Below are positions 44,925-54,735 of a stretch of DNA of 64,000 bases, piece after piece. Below the pieces are notes generated by a model. The model made no database searches. It was not told the DNA's origin and saw only the letters and a list, made by a program, of their open reading frames with translations. The position numbers and the translations under genes were made by a program. Origin of the DNA: Blastomonas sp. CACIA14H2 (lineage in GTDB: Bacteria; Pseudomonadota; Alphaproteobacteria; Sphingomonadales; Sphingomonadaceae); contig AYSC01000018.1 in NCBI GenBank assembly GCA_000503195.1, positions 19,867-83,866 of the forward strand, read 5' to 3'. Each line of letters starts with the position of its first letter. Position 1 is the stretch's first letter.

Positions 44925-46252
44925 CCCTGCGTGCTGCGCCGACGTGCTGGCTGATGCTGCTGATGCTGCTCGTCGGCAGCGTTGCAGCTGGTCTGGCCGG
45001 GCCGGCAGCAGCGCAGCAGCGCGAGGACGACGCAGTCACCTATACCGTCCGCAAGGACGACACGTTGATCCGGCTCGCGCGCGATTACATGCTGCACGAG
45101 ACCGACTGGAAGGAAGTGCAGCGGATCAACCGGGTCGCCGACCCTCATCGCCTGCCTGTCGCCAGCCGCCTGACACTGCCGATCCGCCTGTTGCGCACGC
45201 GCCCGGCCAATGCGACGGTCGCCGCCTTCCGGGGCGAGGCGCTCGCCACGGCAACCAGCGGCCCGGCGCGCAGCGTCGCCCTGGGTCAGGTGCTGAGCGA
45301 AGGCGCACGCGTGATCACGGGCCCCGCCTCGTCGCTCTCGCTCTCGCTGACCGACGGCTCGGTGATCACGCTGCCCTCGAACAGCGCGCTGAAGATCGGG
45401 CGGCTGCGCAAGCTGCTGATTACCGACAGCATCGATTACGACCTGATGCTGGAAACCGGATCGGTGCGCAGCCGCGTCACCCCGTTTCGCAACCGCGACG
45501 ACCGCTTCCGCCTGCGCAACCCCATCGCGGTCTCTGCGGTGCGTGGCACCGATTTCCGCACCCATTATGCCGCGGGAAGCGCCACCGCGCGGTCAGAGCT
45601 GATCGAGGGCGGTATCGCGCTGACCGCGGGCAACAGTGCCGAAACACGCCTTGCGCCCGAATTCGGGGCGGTGATCGGCCAGGGTGGCCGCATCGCGGTC
45701 GAGCCGCTGCTTCCCGCGCCGCAGCTCATCGGCAATGCCGGGGTCCAGCGGGCACCGCAACCGTCCTTTGCCGTGCAGGACGTACCCAGCGCGCAGGCCT
45801 ATCGGCTGCAGATCGCGCGCGACAGCGGTTTTGTCGATATCGTCGAGGATGTGCTGGCCGATTCTCCGGCTTTCACGCTGGCAGGGCTGGACAATGGCCG
45901 CTATTTCGCGCGCTTCACCGCGATCGCGGCATCCGGGCTGGAAGGCGTGCCCGGCACCTTCGCCTTCCGCCGGCGATTGGCCACCGCGACCCAGGCCGCG
46001 GTCTCGAGCGAGGCCGGCTATGTGTTCCGCTGGATCGGCACCGGCGAGGGAGTGCGTCGCTATCGCTTCCAGCTGCGCCGCGAGGACAGCCCGAACTGGC
46101 TCGTCGACGAGGCCGGGCTTTCCGGTTCGTCGATCGTGCTGAGCGACCTGCTTCCCGGCCACTATCTCTGGCGCGTCGGCACCACCACGCACAGCGAAGA
46201 CGAGACCGATACCGACTGGACGGCTTTGGAGAGCTTCGTCCTTGGGGAATGA
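44921..46252 (+). CDS. Secreted LysM-FecR domain protein
   Basis: A 443-residue exported protein: signal peptide ending AGPAAAQ, a LysM domain (VTYTVRKDDTLIRLARDYML, about residues 38-90) that should bind peptidoglycan, a FecR-type beta domain (SLTDGSVITLPSNSALKIGR, SAVRGTDFRTHYAA) at about 120-240, and a C-terminal region with fibronectin-like repeats. FecR domains in sigma/anti-sigma systems sense surface signals, but this one lacks a membrane span. It overlaps both neighbours and probably feeds the CHASE2 kinase. That link is inferred from context. Confidence 0.85.
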   Translation: MTLRAAPTCWLMLLMLLVGSVAAGLAGPAAAQQREDDAVTYTVRKDDTLIRLARDYMLHETDWKEVQRINRVADPHRLPVASRLTLPIRLLRTRPANATVAAFRGEALATATSGPARSVALGQVLSEGARVITGPASSLSLSLTDGSVITLPSNSALKIGRLRKLLITDSIDYDLMLETGSVRSRVTPFRNRDDRFRLRNPIAVSAVRGTDFRTHYAAGSATARSELIEGGIALTAGNSAETRLAPEFGAVIGQGGRIAVEPLLPAPQLIGNAGVQRAPQPSFAVQDVPSAQAYRLQIARDSGFVDIVEDVLADSPAFTLAGLDNGRYFARFTAIAASGLEGVPGTFAFRRRLATATQAAVSSEAGYVFRWIGTGEGVRRYRFQLRREDSPNWLVDEAGLSGSSIVLSDLLPGHYLWRVGTTTHSEDETDTDWTALESFVLGE

Positions 46253-48476
46253 ACCGGGGCCGAGCAGACCGGCAGCGGACGAGCCGGGCGCATCGGCGGG
46301 TCTGCGCCGCCGCTTTCGCATCGAATGGCTCTGGGTCACCGCGCTCTCGTCGGCGCTGGTGATCGCCGCGCTGATCAGCGGCTGGACCCGCCCCGCAGAC
46401 GATCTGCTCTACGATGCCGCGATGCGCGCCGCCCCTGCCGAGGCGGACCCCGGCATCCTGATCGTCGCGATCGACGAACCCAGCCTCGCCACGCTGGGCC
46501 GCTGGCCCTGGCCGCGCCGTCTGCATGCCGCGCTGCTCGATCGGCTCGCAGCAGCGCGCCCGCAATCGGTCGTGCTCGACCTGCTGCTGACCGAGCCCGA
46601 AGCCGATGACCCGTCGCTGGCCGCAGCGATGCAGTCGCTCCGCGTCCATCTGCCCGCGCAATTCCTCGTCCCCGGTCGCGATGGCAAGCCGTTCGAGCGG
46701 ATCGATCCGGTGCGCGCGCTCGCGCTCCAGGCTGCAGGCATCGGTCATGCCAATACCGCTATCGACAGCGACGGTACGGTGCGAGCGGCGGCCCTGTGCT
46801 ACGCTCCTGGCGGGCGCGCCGTCCCGCTGCCGCATCTGATGGCGCTGAGGCCGTTGACGCGCGACTGCACCACGCCCCGGCGGCTACGCTTCGCGCGTCC
46901 GGAGAGCTTCGCCACGATTTCCTATGTCAGCGTGCTGCGCGGCGAGGTACCCCCTGCCCTGATCGCGGGTCGGCGCGTGCTGATCGGCATGACCGCGCAG
47001 GGCCTGGGCGATCGCTATCCGGTGCCGGTGTCCGATGGCGGCAACATGCCGGGGGTGGAGATCAACGCCAATATCGCCAATGCGCAGATGCAGGACGGAT
47101 GGGTCCGGTCGCTACCGCTCGCGGGGCAGATCGGTCTCGCCCTCGCCCCCGCCTGGCTGCTGATGATCGGCTTCTGGCGCATCCGCCCGCGCGCAGCGAG
47201 CCTGCTCGCGATCGCCCTGATGCCCGGCACGCTGGCGCTCAGCACCGCGGCGCTAGCGGTGAACTGGTGGATTGCACCCGGCCCTGCGCTGCTCGGGATC
47301 GCGCTGGTCTATCCGCTCTGGGGCTGGCGCAGGTTGCAGGCGACCAGCGATTACATGCGCGGCGAGCTCTCCAGCCTGGAGCGCGAAGCTGCCTTGCCGC
47401 TGACCCCTGCCATCGCCACCGACAGCGACCATGTCACCCGCCAGGCCGAACAGCTCGCACGCGCCATCGCGCAGCTGCGCGATCTGAAGCGGCTGGTAAG
47501 CGATGCGCTGGCGGGGCTGCCAGATCCGGCGCTGGTCAGCGATCTGGCCGGCCGCATCGTGCTGACCAATGGCGCGGCAAACGTCGCGTTTGGCGAGGCG
47601 CTCGATGGGGTGGAGGTCGATGGTCTTCTCGCCGATATCGCCCAGCCCGCCGCGCGCGCGTCGATCGCCGCCTATCTCGCCCATCCGGCGAGCGGCCATA
47701 TCGAGTTCGAGGCACGCGATGGCCGCGCCTTCGTGCTGCGCCGCGCGCAAATCGTCGGAGCCGATGGCGCGCCGCGTGGCCGGATAGACTATCTCACCGA
47801 CATCACCGTCATCGCGCAGGCCCGGCGCGATCGCGAGCGGATGCTGCAACTGCTCTCGCACGACATGCGCGCACCGCAGGCGGCGATCCTGGCGCTGGTC
47901 GGGCCGAACCAGCAGGATGTCGACCGGGTGCGGATCGCCCGCCACGCGCGGCAGACGCTGACCCTGGCCGACAGTTTCGTCGATCTCGCGCGAATGCAGG
48001 AGCGCTCCTTCGAGCCCGAGCCGGTGATCGCGGCGGACCTGGCGAGCGAGGCCGCCGACAGCCTGTGGCCGCTCGCGCAGCAGCGCGGTGTTCAGATCAG
48101 CATCTCCGACAACAGCGACTGCGCCTTCGTCTCCGCCGAGCGCGAGAGCCTGTTCCGCGCGATCGTCAACCTGATCGACAATGCGGTGAAATACAGCCCC
48201 GATGCGGGCACGGTGACGGTGCGGATCGATGCCGCAGGCGAGCAGGTCCGCCTGACCATCCGCGACCAGGGCAAGGGCATCAGCCCGGTCATTCTTCCGC
48301 ACCTGTTCGAACGCTTTGCCAGCGAAAGCGCAGGCCATGCGGTCAAGGGCGTGGGGCTGGGGCTGAACTATGTCGCAGCGGTGGTGCAGCGCCATGGCGG
48401 CACGATTGCTGCGCACAATGCTGCAGGCGGCGGCGCGGAATTCATCCTGATCCTGCCGCTCGACCGGGCCTCTTAA
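46242..48476 (+). CDS. CHASE2-domain sensor histidine kinase
   Basis: A 744-residue kinase starting at a TTG within the end of the FecR gene (the TTG has GGAGAG upstream). A membrane helix is followed by an extracytoplasmic CHASE2 domain (GILIVAIDEPSLATLGRWPW), three membrane spans (residues about 285-370), a PAS-like region, HisKA with phospho-His in LLSHDMRAPQ, and an HATPase (NLIDNAVKYSPDAGT, GVGLGLNYV). CHASE2 often travels with FecR-like proteins. It probably phosphorylates the OmpR-type regulator at 44211. The stop overlaps the convergent lipoprotein gene by 4 nt. Confidence 0.9.
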   Translation: MGNEPGPSRPAADEPGASAGLRRRFRIEWLWVTALSSALVIAALISGWTRPADDLLYDAAMRAAPAEADPGILIVAIDEPSLATLGRWPWPRRLHAALLDRLAAARPQSVVLDLLLTEPEADDPSLAAAMQSLRVHLPAQFLVPGRDGKPFERIDPVRALALQAAGIGHANTAIDSDGTVRAAALCYAPGGRAVPLPHLMALRPLTRDCTTPRRLRFARPESFATISYVSVLRGEVPPALIAGRRVLIGMTAQGLGDRYPVPVSDGGNMPGVEINANIANAQMQDGWVRSLPLAGQIGLALAPAWLLMIGFWRIRPRAASLLAIALMPGTLALSTAALAVNWWIAPGPALLGIALVYPLWGWRRLQATSDYMRGELSSLEREAALPLTPAIATDSDHVTRQAEQLARAIAQLRDLKRLVSDALAGLPDPALVSDLAGRIVLTNGAANVAFGEALDGVEVDGLLADIAQPAARASIAAYLAHPASGHIEFEARDGRAFVLRRAQIVGADGAPRGRIDYLTDITVIAQARRDRERMLQLLSHDMRAPQAAILALVGPNQQDVDRVRIARHARQTLTLADSFVDLARMQERSFEPEPVIAADLASEAADSLWPLAQQRGVQISISDNSDCAFVSAERESLFRAIVNLIDNAVKYSPDAGTVTVRIDAAGEQVRLTIRDQGKGISPVILPHLFERFASESAGHAVKGVGLGLNYVAAVVQRHGGTIAAHNAAGGGAEFILILPLDRAS

Positions 48477-49012
48477 CGGCGGCCCTTGCGGGCGATCTGC
48501 ACGCTTCCCGAACCGGTATCGATCCGATCGACGGCGGCGGCGACCAGGTGCGGCAGGCTGTCGGTCAGCAACGCCCTGCAATGGAATTCGGATGCCGTGC
48601 CGGCAAAGGCGACGGTGCCGGTGGTGCGCTCGGTCAGCGCGATGGTCAGCCGATGGTCGCTCTTCGCGCAGCCGCGGTTGTTGCTGCGATCGGCCGCAGG
48701 GGCGATCGTGCCCATTGCCTTGCCGAAATCATCGCCCGCGCGGATCGCGATGCGCGCCGGGCGTTCGGCCAATGTCACCGAAAGCAGATATTCGCCACCC
48801 CGCTGCTGGCGCCAGCCGCGCTGGCGCAGCGCTGCGGCGACCATGTCGCGCGCCTGGCCAGGCAGGATGTCGCCGTCCGCAGGCAGATCGGCCAGCTCGA
48901 AACTGGCGCGCGGCGGCAGCGATGCCGGGGCACTCGCATCGACTCGCGTCACCACCGGCGCGGCGCACCCCGCCAGCAGCAGCGCCGTGACGAGCGCCGA
49001 CCGGCGGATCAT
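48473..49012 (-). CDS. Hypothetical lipoprotein (DUF4136-like)
   Basis: A 179-residue lipoprotein: lipobox LAGC with Cys about residue 16, then a domain whose pattern (ARDMVAAALRQRGWRQQRGG, EYLLSVTLAERP) resembles DUF4136. Function unknown. Its ATG lies within the last 4 nt of the M20 peptidase gene, so it is translated downstream of that gene. The 3' end overlaps the CHASE2 kinase. Confidence 0.75.
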   Translation of the reverse strand: MIRRSALVTALLLAGCAAPVVTRVDASAPASLPPRASFELADLPADGDILPGQARDMVAAALRQRGWRQQRGGEYLLSVTLAERPARIAIRAGDDFGKAMGTIAPAADRSNNRGCAKSDHRLTIALTERTTGTVAFAGTASEFHCRALLTDSLPHLVAAAVDRIDTGSGSVQIARKGRR

Positions 49013-50265
49013 TTCTTCGTCCAGTCGAGATTGGCCACCGCCACCACCAATGCCAGGCCCGACGAGAGTCCGTTGATGAAGGCGTTGCGCTCGACATTGA
49101 CATATTCGTCGACCGAATGCGCCCGGCCCCCGCCGCCGCCCGAGCCGATCGTGATCGCCGGGATGCCCAGGCTCATCGGAATGTTGGCATCGGTCGAAGA
49201 GGCCTGGAGCTGCGTCTCGAAGCCATGATCGCCGAGCACCTTGCGGCTGGTGACGACCAGCGGATGCGTGTCCGCCGTGCTGCCCGCGGGTCGGTCACCG
49301 ATCCGAGTCTTTTCCGCTCCGATCGTGCCGACATTGGTCGAGCGCGCATAGTTTTCCGCCGTCACCGCCTCGTCGACGATCTGCAGGAAGCGCTGCTCGA
49401 GCCGGTCGAGCGCCTTGGGATCGGGCGAGCGCATGTCGACCTGAAGCTCGATCCGGTCGGGGATCGAATTGACCGAGGTGCCGCCCGAAACGACGCTCGC
49501 GGCGTAGCTGGTGCGCGGACTGGCGGGAACGTCGGTCTCGTACAGGCGGCGCACGGTATCGGCCATCGCGACCATCGGGTTGACGATGCCGAATGCGCCA
49601 TAGCTGTGCCCGCCGGGGCCGGTGAACGCGATATTGTAGCGCTTGGAGCCGACCGCCTGATTGACGATTCGCGACGGGTCCGACCCGTCGACCGACACGA
49701 ACGCGGCGATCCGGTCCTTGTAGGCGTTCTTGGTGAACAGGAAGCGCACCCCGCGCAGATCGCCCGGCCCTTCCTCGCCCACGGTGGCGACGAACAATAT
49801 GTCGTGCTTCGTTTCCACCTTGGCGGCGTTCATCGCGCGGATCCAGGCCAGCAGCCCCGTCAGCCCGACCGTGTCGTCACCGACGCCCGGCGCATTGAGC
49901 GTATTACCCTCGCGCCGCACCTTCACATCGGTGCCCTTGGGGAAGACGGTGTCGAGATGCGCAGTGATCGCGACCAGTGGGCCGCCCGCCGGTGCCGTAC
50001 CGCGCCTGATACCGGTGACATTGCCCTCGGCATCGATCGCGACCTCGGCCAGGCCCAGCTCCTTGAACTGCTGCTGGAAATAGGCCGCGCGCGCCTGCTC
50101 GCCGAACGGCGGCGCGGGGATTTCGGTGATGGTGATCAGTTCCTTGACGATCCGGTCATAATCGCCCGCCAGCGCGGTCTTGGCGGCAGCGGCATCCTGC
50201 GCGAATGCCGGTGCGGCAAGGCTGGCACCAAGCGCGAGCGTGGCGATGAAATGGCGGATGGTCAT
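49009..50265 (-). CDS. M20/M25/M40-family metallopeptidase, exported
   Basis: A 418-residue zinc peptidase with an N-terminal signal peptide (ending APAFAQ). Metal-binding motifs are ITAHLDTVFP (His/Asp), APGVGDDTVG, VATVGEEGPGD and the dimerisation segment TGPGGHSYGAF, with GRAHSVDEYV near the end. It probably cleaves peptides or aminoacyl derivatives in the periplasm. It overlaps the downstream lipoprotein gene. A family C repeat lies just upstream (50287-50397). Confidence 0.92.
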   Translation of the reverse strand: MTIRHFIATLALGASLAAPAFAQDAAAAKTALAGDYDRIVKELITITEIPAPPFGEQARAAYFQQQFKELGLAEVAIDAEGNVTGIRRGTAPAGGPLVAITAHLDTVFPKGTDVKVRREGNTLNAPGVGDDTVGLTGLLAWIRAMNAAKVETKHDILFVATVGEEGPGDLRGVRFLFTKNAYKDRIAAFVSVDGSDPSRIVNQAVGSKRYNIAFTGPGGHSYGAFGIVNPMVAMADTVRRLYETDVPASPRTSYAASVVSGGTSVNSIPDRIELQVDMRSPDPKALDRLEQRFLQIVDEAVTAENYARSTNVGTIGAEKTRIGDRPAGSTADTHPLVVTSRKVLGDHGFETQLQASSTDANIPMSLGIPAITIGSGGGGGRAHSVDEYVNVERNAFINGLSSGLALVVAVANLDWTKK

Positions 50266-50286
50266 GTGTTCCCCTTGTCCAATTCT

Positions 50287-50397
50287 GACTCCCCTCCCTG
50301 CATGGGTGGCGTTGGGGGTGGGTAATGCGTCCAGGCGCAACCATGGCGCAGACGACCCACCCCTGCCCACTCCCTGGCCAGGGAGGGGACCACCTTG
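50287..50397. repeat. Inverted extragenic repeat (family C)
   Basis: CTCCCCTCCCTGCATGGGTG at the left and CACTCCCTGGCCAGGGAGGG at the right are the two halves of an inverted element between the M20 peptidase and the 57-residue gene. The segment GGGGGTGGGTAATG repeats near the window end at 63950-63963. Confidence 0.55.
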
Positions 50398-50401
50398 CTT
50401 A

Positions 50402-50575
50402 TCAATCCCGCGTGAGCAGGAAATAGACGACGTAGAACCACGAGAAGAAGCCGTGGATGATCGCCCAGAGCACCGACTTGTGCGCGGTATAGCTGATCGC
50501 GATGGCGAGCGCGCTGCCGAAGCCGACGCCGTTGCGGACGACCTCTTTCTGGACGATGATCCGGCGTTCGCTCAT
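50402..50575 (-). CDS. Small membrane protein
   Basis: A 57-residue protein with a basic N-terminus ([20 protein letters not shown]) and two hydrophobic segments ([33 protein letters not shown]). It starts within the stop of the DAHP synthase gene (ATGA) and is therefore coupled to it. I recognise no domain. Similar small proteins are seen next to this synthase in related genomes as far as I recall, but no function is known. Confidence 0.7.
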   Translation of the reverse strand: MSERRIIVQKEVVRNGVGFGSALAIAISYTAHKSVLWAIIHGFFSWFYVVYFLLTRD

Positions 50576-51945
50576 GCGGCCTTCCGGGTCGAGGCGGCGA
50601 CCTCCGCATTGAGCATCTCGGCCACCTCGAAGGCGACCTCGAGCGACTGGGCCGCGTTGAGGCGCGGGTCGCAATGCGTGTGATAGCGGTCGCCCAGCGC
50701 CTCATCGGTAATCGCGATCGCGCCGCCGGTGCATTCGGTGACATTTTGCCCGGTCATCTCGATATGGATGCCGCCGGCATGCGTGCCTTCGGCGCGGTGC
50801 ACCGCGAAGAAGCCGCGCAATTCGGCCATGATCCGCTCGAACGGCCGCGTCTTGAAGCCGCTTTCGGACTTCACGACATTGCCGTGCATCGGGTCGCACG
50901 ACCAGATGACCGGATGACCTTCCTTCTTCACCGCGCGCACCAGCGGGGCGAGCCCTGCTTCGACCTTGTCGTGCCCGAAACGGCTGATCAGCGTCATCCG
51001 GCCCGGAATGCGCGCGGGGTTGAGCGTGTCGAGCATCGACAGCAGCGCGTCGGTGCTGAGGCTCGGCCCGCACTTGATCCCGATCGGGTTGCCGATGCCG
51101 CGCAGGAATTCGACATGCGCCGATCCCTCGAAGCGGGTGCGGTCGCCGATCCACAGGAAATGCGCCGAGGTGTCGTACCAGTCGCCGGTCAGCGAATCGC
51201 GCCGGGTCATCGCTTCCTCGAACGGCAGCAGCAGCGCCTCGTGGCTGGTATAGAAGCTGGTGCCCTGGAGCTGCGGCACGGTATCGGTGCTGATGCCGCA
51301 GGCGCGCATGAAGTCCATCGCCTCGCTGATCCGGTCCGCCGTCTCGGCATAGCGCTCGGCCCAGGGGCTGCGGCCCATGAAATCGTGCATCCACTGCTGC
51401 ACCTGCTGCAGGCTGGCATAGCCGCCGCTGGCAAAGGCGCGCAGCAGGTTGAGCGTCGCCGCGCTTTGCGAATAGGCGCGGACCATGCGCGCCGGATCGG
51501 GCTCGCGCGTCGCCGCCTCGAACTCAATGCCGTTGATATTGTCGCCGAAATAGCTGGGCAGCTCGAGCTCGCCCTGCTTTTCGGTCGGCGCGGAGCGCGG
51601 CTTGGCGAACTGGCCGGCCATGCGGCCCAGCTTCACCACCGGGCGCTTCGAGGCGAAGGTCATCACGACGGCCATCATCAGCAGCACGCGGAAGGTGTCG
51701 CGGATGTTGTTGGGGTGGAACTCGGCAAAGCTCTCGGCGCAATCGCCGCCCTGGAGCAGAAACGCCTCGCCAGCGGCGACGCGCGCGAGTTCCTTTTCCA
51801 GGCTGCGGGCCTCGCCGGCAAAGACCAGAGGCGGATAGGTCTTGAGCGTGGCTTCGGCATCGGCCAGCGCAGCGGCATCGCGATACGCCGGGATATGCCG
51901 CGCCTCATGGGTTCGCCAGCTATCGGGGGTCCACTTGCCTGCCAC
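50572..51945 (-). CDS. Class II (plant-type) 3-deoxy-7-phosphoheptulonate synthase
   Basis: First enzyme of the shikimate pathway, making DAHP from PEP and erythrose 4-phosphate. The 457-residue protein is the class II type: [11 protein letters not shown] at the N-terminal half, [28 protein letters not shown], and SCDPMHGNV. The GTG at 51945 is chosen since TGGAG lies about 8 nt upstream; the GTG at 51954 has no spacing for it. Class II enzymes are common in alphaproteobacteria. Confidence 0.96.
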   Translation of the reverse strand: MAGKWTPDSWRTHEARHIPAYRDAAALADAEATLKTYPPLVFAGEARSLEKELARVAAGEAFLLQGGDCAESFAEFHPNNIRDTFRVLLMMAVVMTFASKRPVVKLGRMAGQFAKPRSAPTEKQGELELPSYFGDNINGIEFEAATREPDPARMVRAYSQSAATLNLLRAFASGGYASLQQVQQWMHDFMGRSPWAERYAETADRISEAMDFMRACGISTDTVPQLQGTSFYTSHEALLLPFEEAMTRRDSLTGDWYDTSAHFLWIGDRTRFEGSAHVEFLRGIGNPIGIKCGPSLSTDALLSMLDTLNPARIPGRMTLISRFGHDKVEAGLAPLVRAVKKEGHPVIWSCDPMHGNVVKSESGFKTRPFERIMAELRGFFAVHRAEGTHAGGIHIEMTGQNVTECTGGAIAITDEALGDRYHTHCDPRLNAAQSLEVAFEVAEMLNAEVAASTRKAA

Positions 51946-52098
51946 GTCATTCACTCCAGAAAATATCGCCGGCAAGGTACGCCGGGCCGCGCCCCATAGC
52001 AATGTCGGGCGCAAAATGCAGCATCCAATTGGCATTAATGTTCCAATGCGGGCCGCAAGCCTTGCCTTTGATGTCGCAAAGACTCTAAGCGGGGGACC

Positions 52099-52593
52099 AT
52101 GGTTCCGCCCGACATCATCCCGTTCGCAGGCCGGTTCGAGGGCCGCACGCACTATTTCGCGCTGCGCGTCTATTTCGAGGACACCGATTTTTCCGGCATC
52201 GTCTATCACGCCAACTACCTGCGCTATCTGGAGCGTGCCCGATCGGACATGTTGAGCGGGCTCGGCATCGACCAGCGCGCCACGCATGCGGCGGGCGAAG
52301 GCGTCTATGCCGTCGCCGACATGGCACTGAAATTCGTGCGCCCGGCGAAAATGGACGATGCGCTGATCGTGATGAGCCAGATCACACGGTTGCGCGCTGC
52401 GGCGTGCATCATTCATCAACGAGTCATCCGGCGCAGCCAATCTGTCGTCGAATCGTTTGAGACACTGCTGGAGGCAGAGGTTACCGCTGCCTTCATCAAC
52501 CCGGAGGGCCGTCCCATCCGCCAGCCCCGCGCCTGGATGGACGCCTATAACCAGATCCTCGATCCCGACCAGAAAGACCCGTCCCCGTTATGA
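52099..52593 (+). CDS. ybgC: YbgC-type acyl-CoA thioesterase of the Tol-Pal operon
   Basis: Hotdog thioesterase of 164 residues with the catalytic [20 protein letters not shown], the YbgC/FadM hallmark (Asp in DTDFSG, followed by HANY). It is the first gene of the tol-pal operon; its stop overlaps the tolQ ATG. It links membrane lipid metabolism to the Tol system, but its substrate is not established. Confidence 0.93.
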   Translation: MVPPDIIPFAGRFEGRTHYFALRVYFEDTDFSGIVYHANYLRYLERARSDMLSGLGIDQRATHAAGEGVYAVADMALKFVRPAKMDDALIVMSQITRLRAAACIIHQRVIRRSQSVVESFETLLEAEVTAAFINPEGRPIRQPRAWMDAYNQILDPDQKDPSPL

Positions 52594-53290
52594 TCGATAC
52601 CATGGGCCTGACCCCCGATGCCGTCACCCTGTCGCCGCTCAAGCTGTTCATGGAGGCCGATCTCGTCGTCAAGGCGGTGATGATCGGGCTGGCGCTGGCC
52701 AGCATCTGGACCTGGACGATCATCATCAGCTTCGGGCTGAAGATCGCCAGGATCGGCAGGGAGAACACCGCGTTCGAGCAGGATTTCTGGAAGGCGGGTG
52801 ATATCGACGCATTCTACAAGGCGCGTGGTCACGAGAAACTGCCGAGCGCGCGCGTGCTTGCTGCCGGGGTCGCCGAATGGCGGCGCACCACCAAGGGCCG
52901 CGTGACCGATCGCGACGGCGCGCGCCAGCGGCTCGCCACCGCGATGTCGTCGAGCGTGGGCCATGAGATCGACACCCTGTCCGACCGGCTCAACTTCCTC
53001 GCCACGGTCGGCTCGGTCGCGCCGTTCGTCGGCCTGTTCGGGACGGTCTGGGGGATCATGCGCAGCTTCACCGCGATCGCCGCCGAGCAGAACAGTTCGC
53101 TCGCGGTCGTCGCGCCCGGCATCGCCGAGGCGCTGTTCGCCACCGCGATCGGCCTGTTCGCCGCGATCCCGGCGGTCATTGCCTATAACCGCTTCTCGCA
53201 CCGGTTGAACAAGCTCGAGGGCAAGCTCTTCCGCTTCTCCGACGCGTTTCACGGCGAACTCAGCCGCGAGCTGGAAAAGGAAAGCTTCTG

Positions 53291-53291
<1 letters not shown>
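52590..53291 (+). CDS. tolQ: Tol-Pal system protein TolQ
   Basis: Three-span inner membrane protein of 233 residues that forms the proton channel of the Tol motor. Family features are [20 protein letters not shown] in the first span and [19 protein letters not shown] (with the functional Thr), then [20 protein letters not shown]. It overlaps ybgC and tolR (1 nt), indicating tight coexpression. Confidence 0.97.
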
Positions 53292-53752
<461 letters not shown>

Positions 53753-53784
53753 CCGGTTGAAGACGAAAGGCTTACGAGCAAGGA

Positions 53785-54732
53785 ATGGAGAAGAGCGAGC
53801 GTCTTGGGCTTTCGGTGGCGGTGGTCGGCCATGTCGCGCTGTTCGCCGCGCTGTCGCTCGGCATCGCCAGCCGCAGCGAACTGAAGATGCCGGTCAAGCC
53901 GATCGAGGTCCAGCTGACCGACGAGGTGGGGCTGGAGTCCGAATCGCCTACGCCCAATGTCGAGGCGGCGACCGCGACCGCGCCCGAGATCGCGCCGCAG
54001 GTCGAAAAGGCCGCGCCTGCCGCGGAGAGCGAGCCCGAGCCCACACCGCCGCCCCCGGTCAAGCGCCCCGAGCCGCCCGCGCCCAAGGCGATCGAGCGCC
54101 CTGTCCCGCCCAAGCCCAAGGCCGCCGAGAAGCCGCGCCCCGCGCCGGTGCCCAAGCCCGCGCGCAGCACCCCGCCGCCCCCCGCCAAGCCGCAGCCCAA
54201 GGCTGCGCAGAAGCCCAAGCCCACGCCGCCCGCCGACACCTCGCAGCGCCGCCGCCCCGATCGGCCCAAATCGACGCCTGCGGCCAAACCCTCGACCTCC
54301 TCGAATGCCAAGGCCAGCCCCAACACCACCGCGCGCGCGCCGCGCATCGGCAAGGATTTTCTGGATGGCGTGACCGACAAGCCCTCGACCAGCCGCGCGC
54401 AGACCCCGCCCGCCGCGACCATCGGCCCCGCCGTCGTCGCCTCGCTGCAGCGTGAACTGCTGCGCCAGGTCAAGCCGCACTGGGTGCCGCCGACCGGCGC
54501 GGACGCGGAACTCTTGCGCACGCGGGTCGTCGTGAAGCTCGATGAGAATGGCAATATCGTCGGCACCCCGCAGGCCACCACCACCGGCGTCAACGCGAGC
54601 AACCGCGCGCAGGAGGCGCTGCACAAGGAGCGCGCGATCGCTGCGGTCCGCCGCGCCGCGCCGTTCAAGTTCCCCGCGCAATATTATGCGGAATGGCAGA
54701 CCATCGAGCCAACCTTCTATCTGGGATTGTAA
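53785..54732 (+). CDS. tolA: TolA-like energy transducer
   Basis: Inner membrane protein of 315 residues: an N-terminal membrane span (about residues 9-25), a long Pro/Ala/Lys-rich periplasmic rod (residues about 50-185; repeated PKPKAAEKPRPAP-type segments) and a C-terminal domain (PHWVPPTGADAELLRTRVVV, NIVGTPQATTTGVN). It follows tolR by 32 nt and precedes tolB by 3 nt. The rod lets the protein reach Pal or TolB. Confidence 0.9.
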   Translation: MEKSERLGLSVAVVGHVALFAALSLGIASRSELKMPVKPIEVQLTDEVGLESESPTPNVEAATATAPEIAPQVEKAAPAAESEPEPTPPPPVKRPEPPAPKAIERPVPPKPKAAEKPRPAPVPKPARSTPPPPAKPQPKAAQKPKPTPPADTSQRRRPDRPKSTPAAKPSTSSNAKASPNTTARAPRIGKDFLDGVTDKPSTSRAQTPPAATIGPAVVASLQRELLRQVKPHWVPPTGADAELLRTRVVVKLDENGNIVGTPQATTTGVNASNRAQEALHKERAIAAVRRAAPFKFPAQYYAEWQTIEPTFYLGL

Positions 54733-54735
54733 GCT

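Noticed and set aside
46242..46252. Short overlap of FecR and CHASE2 genes as a frameshift
   Set aside because: Both products have complete domain ends; the overlap with a TTG start is ordinary translational coupling.
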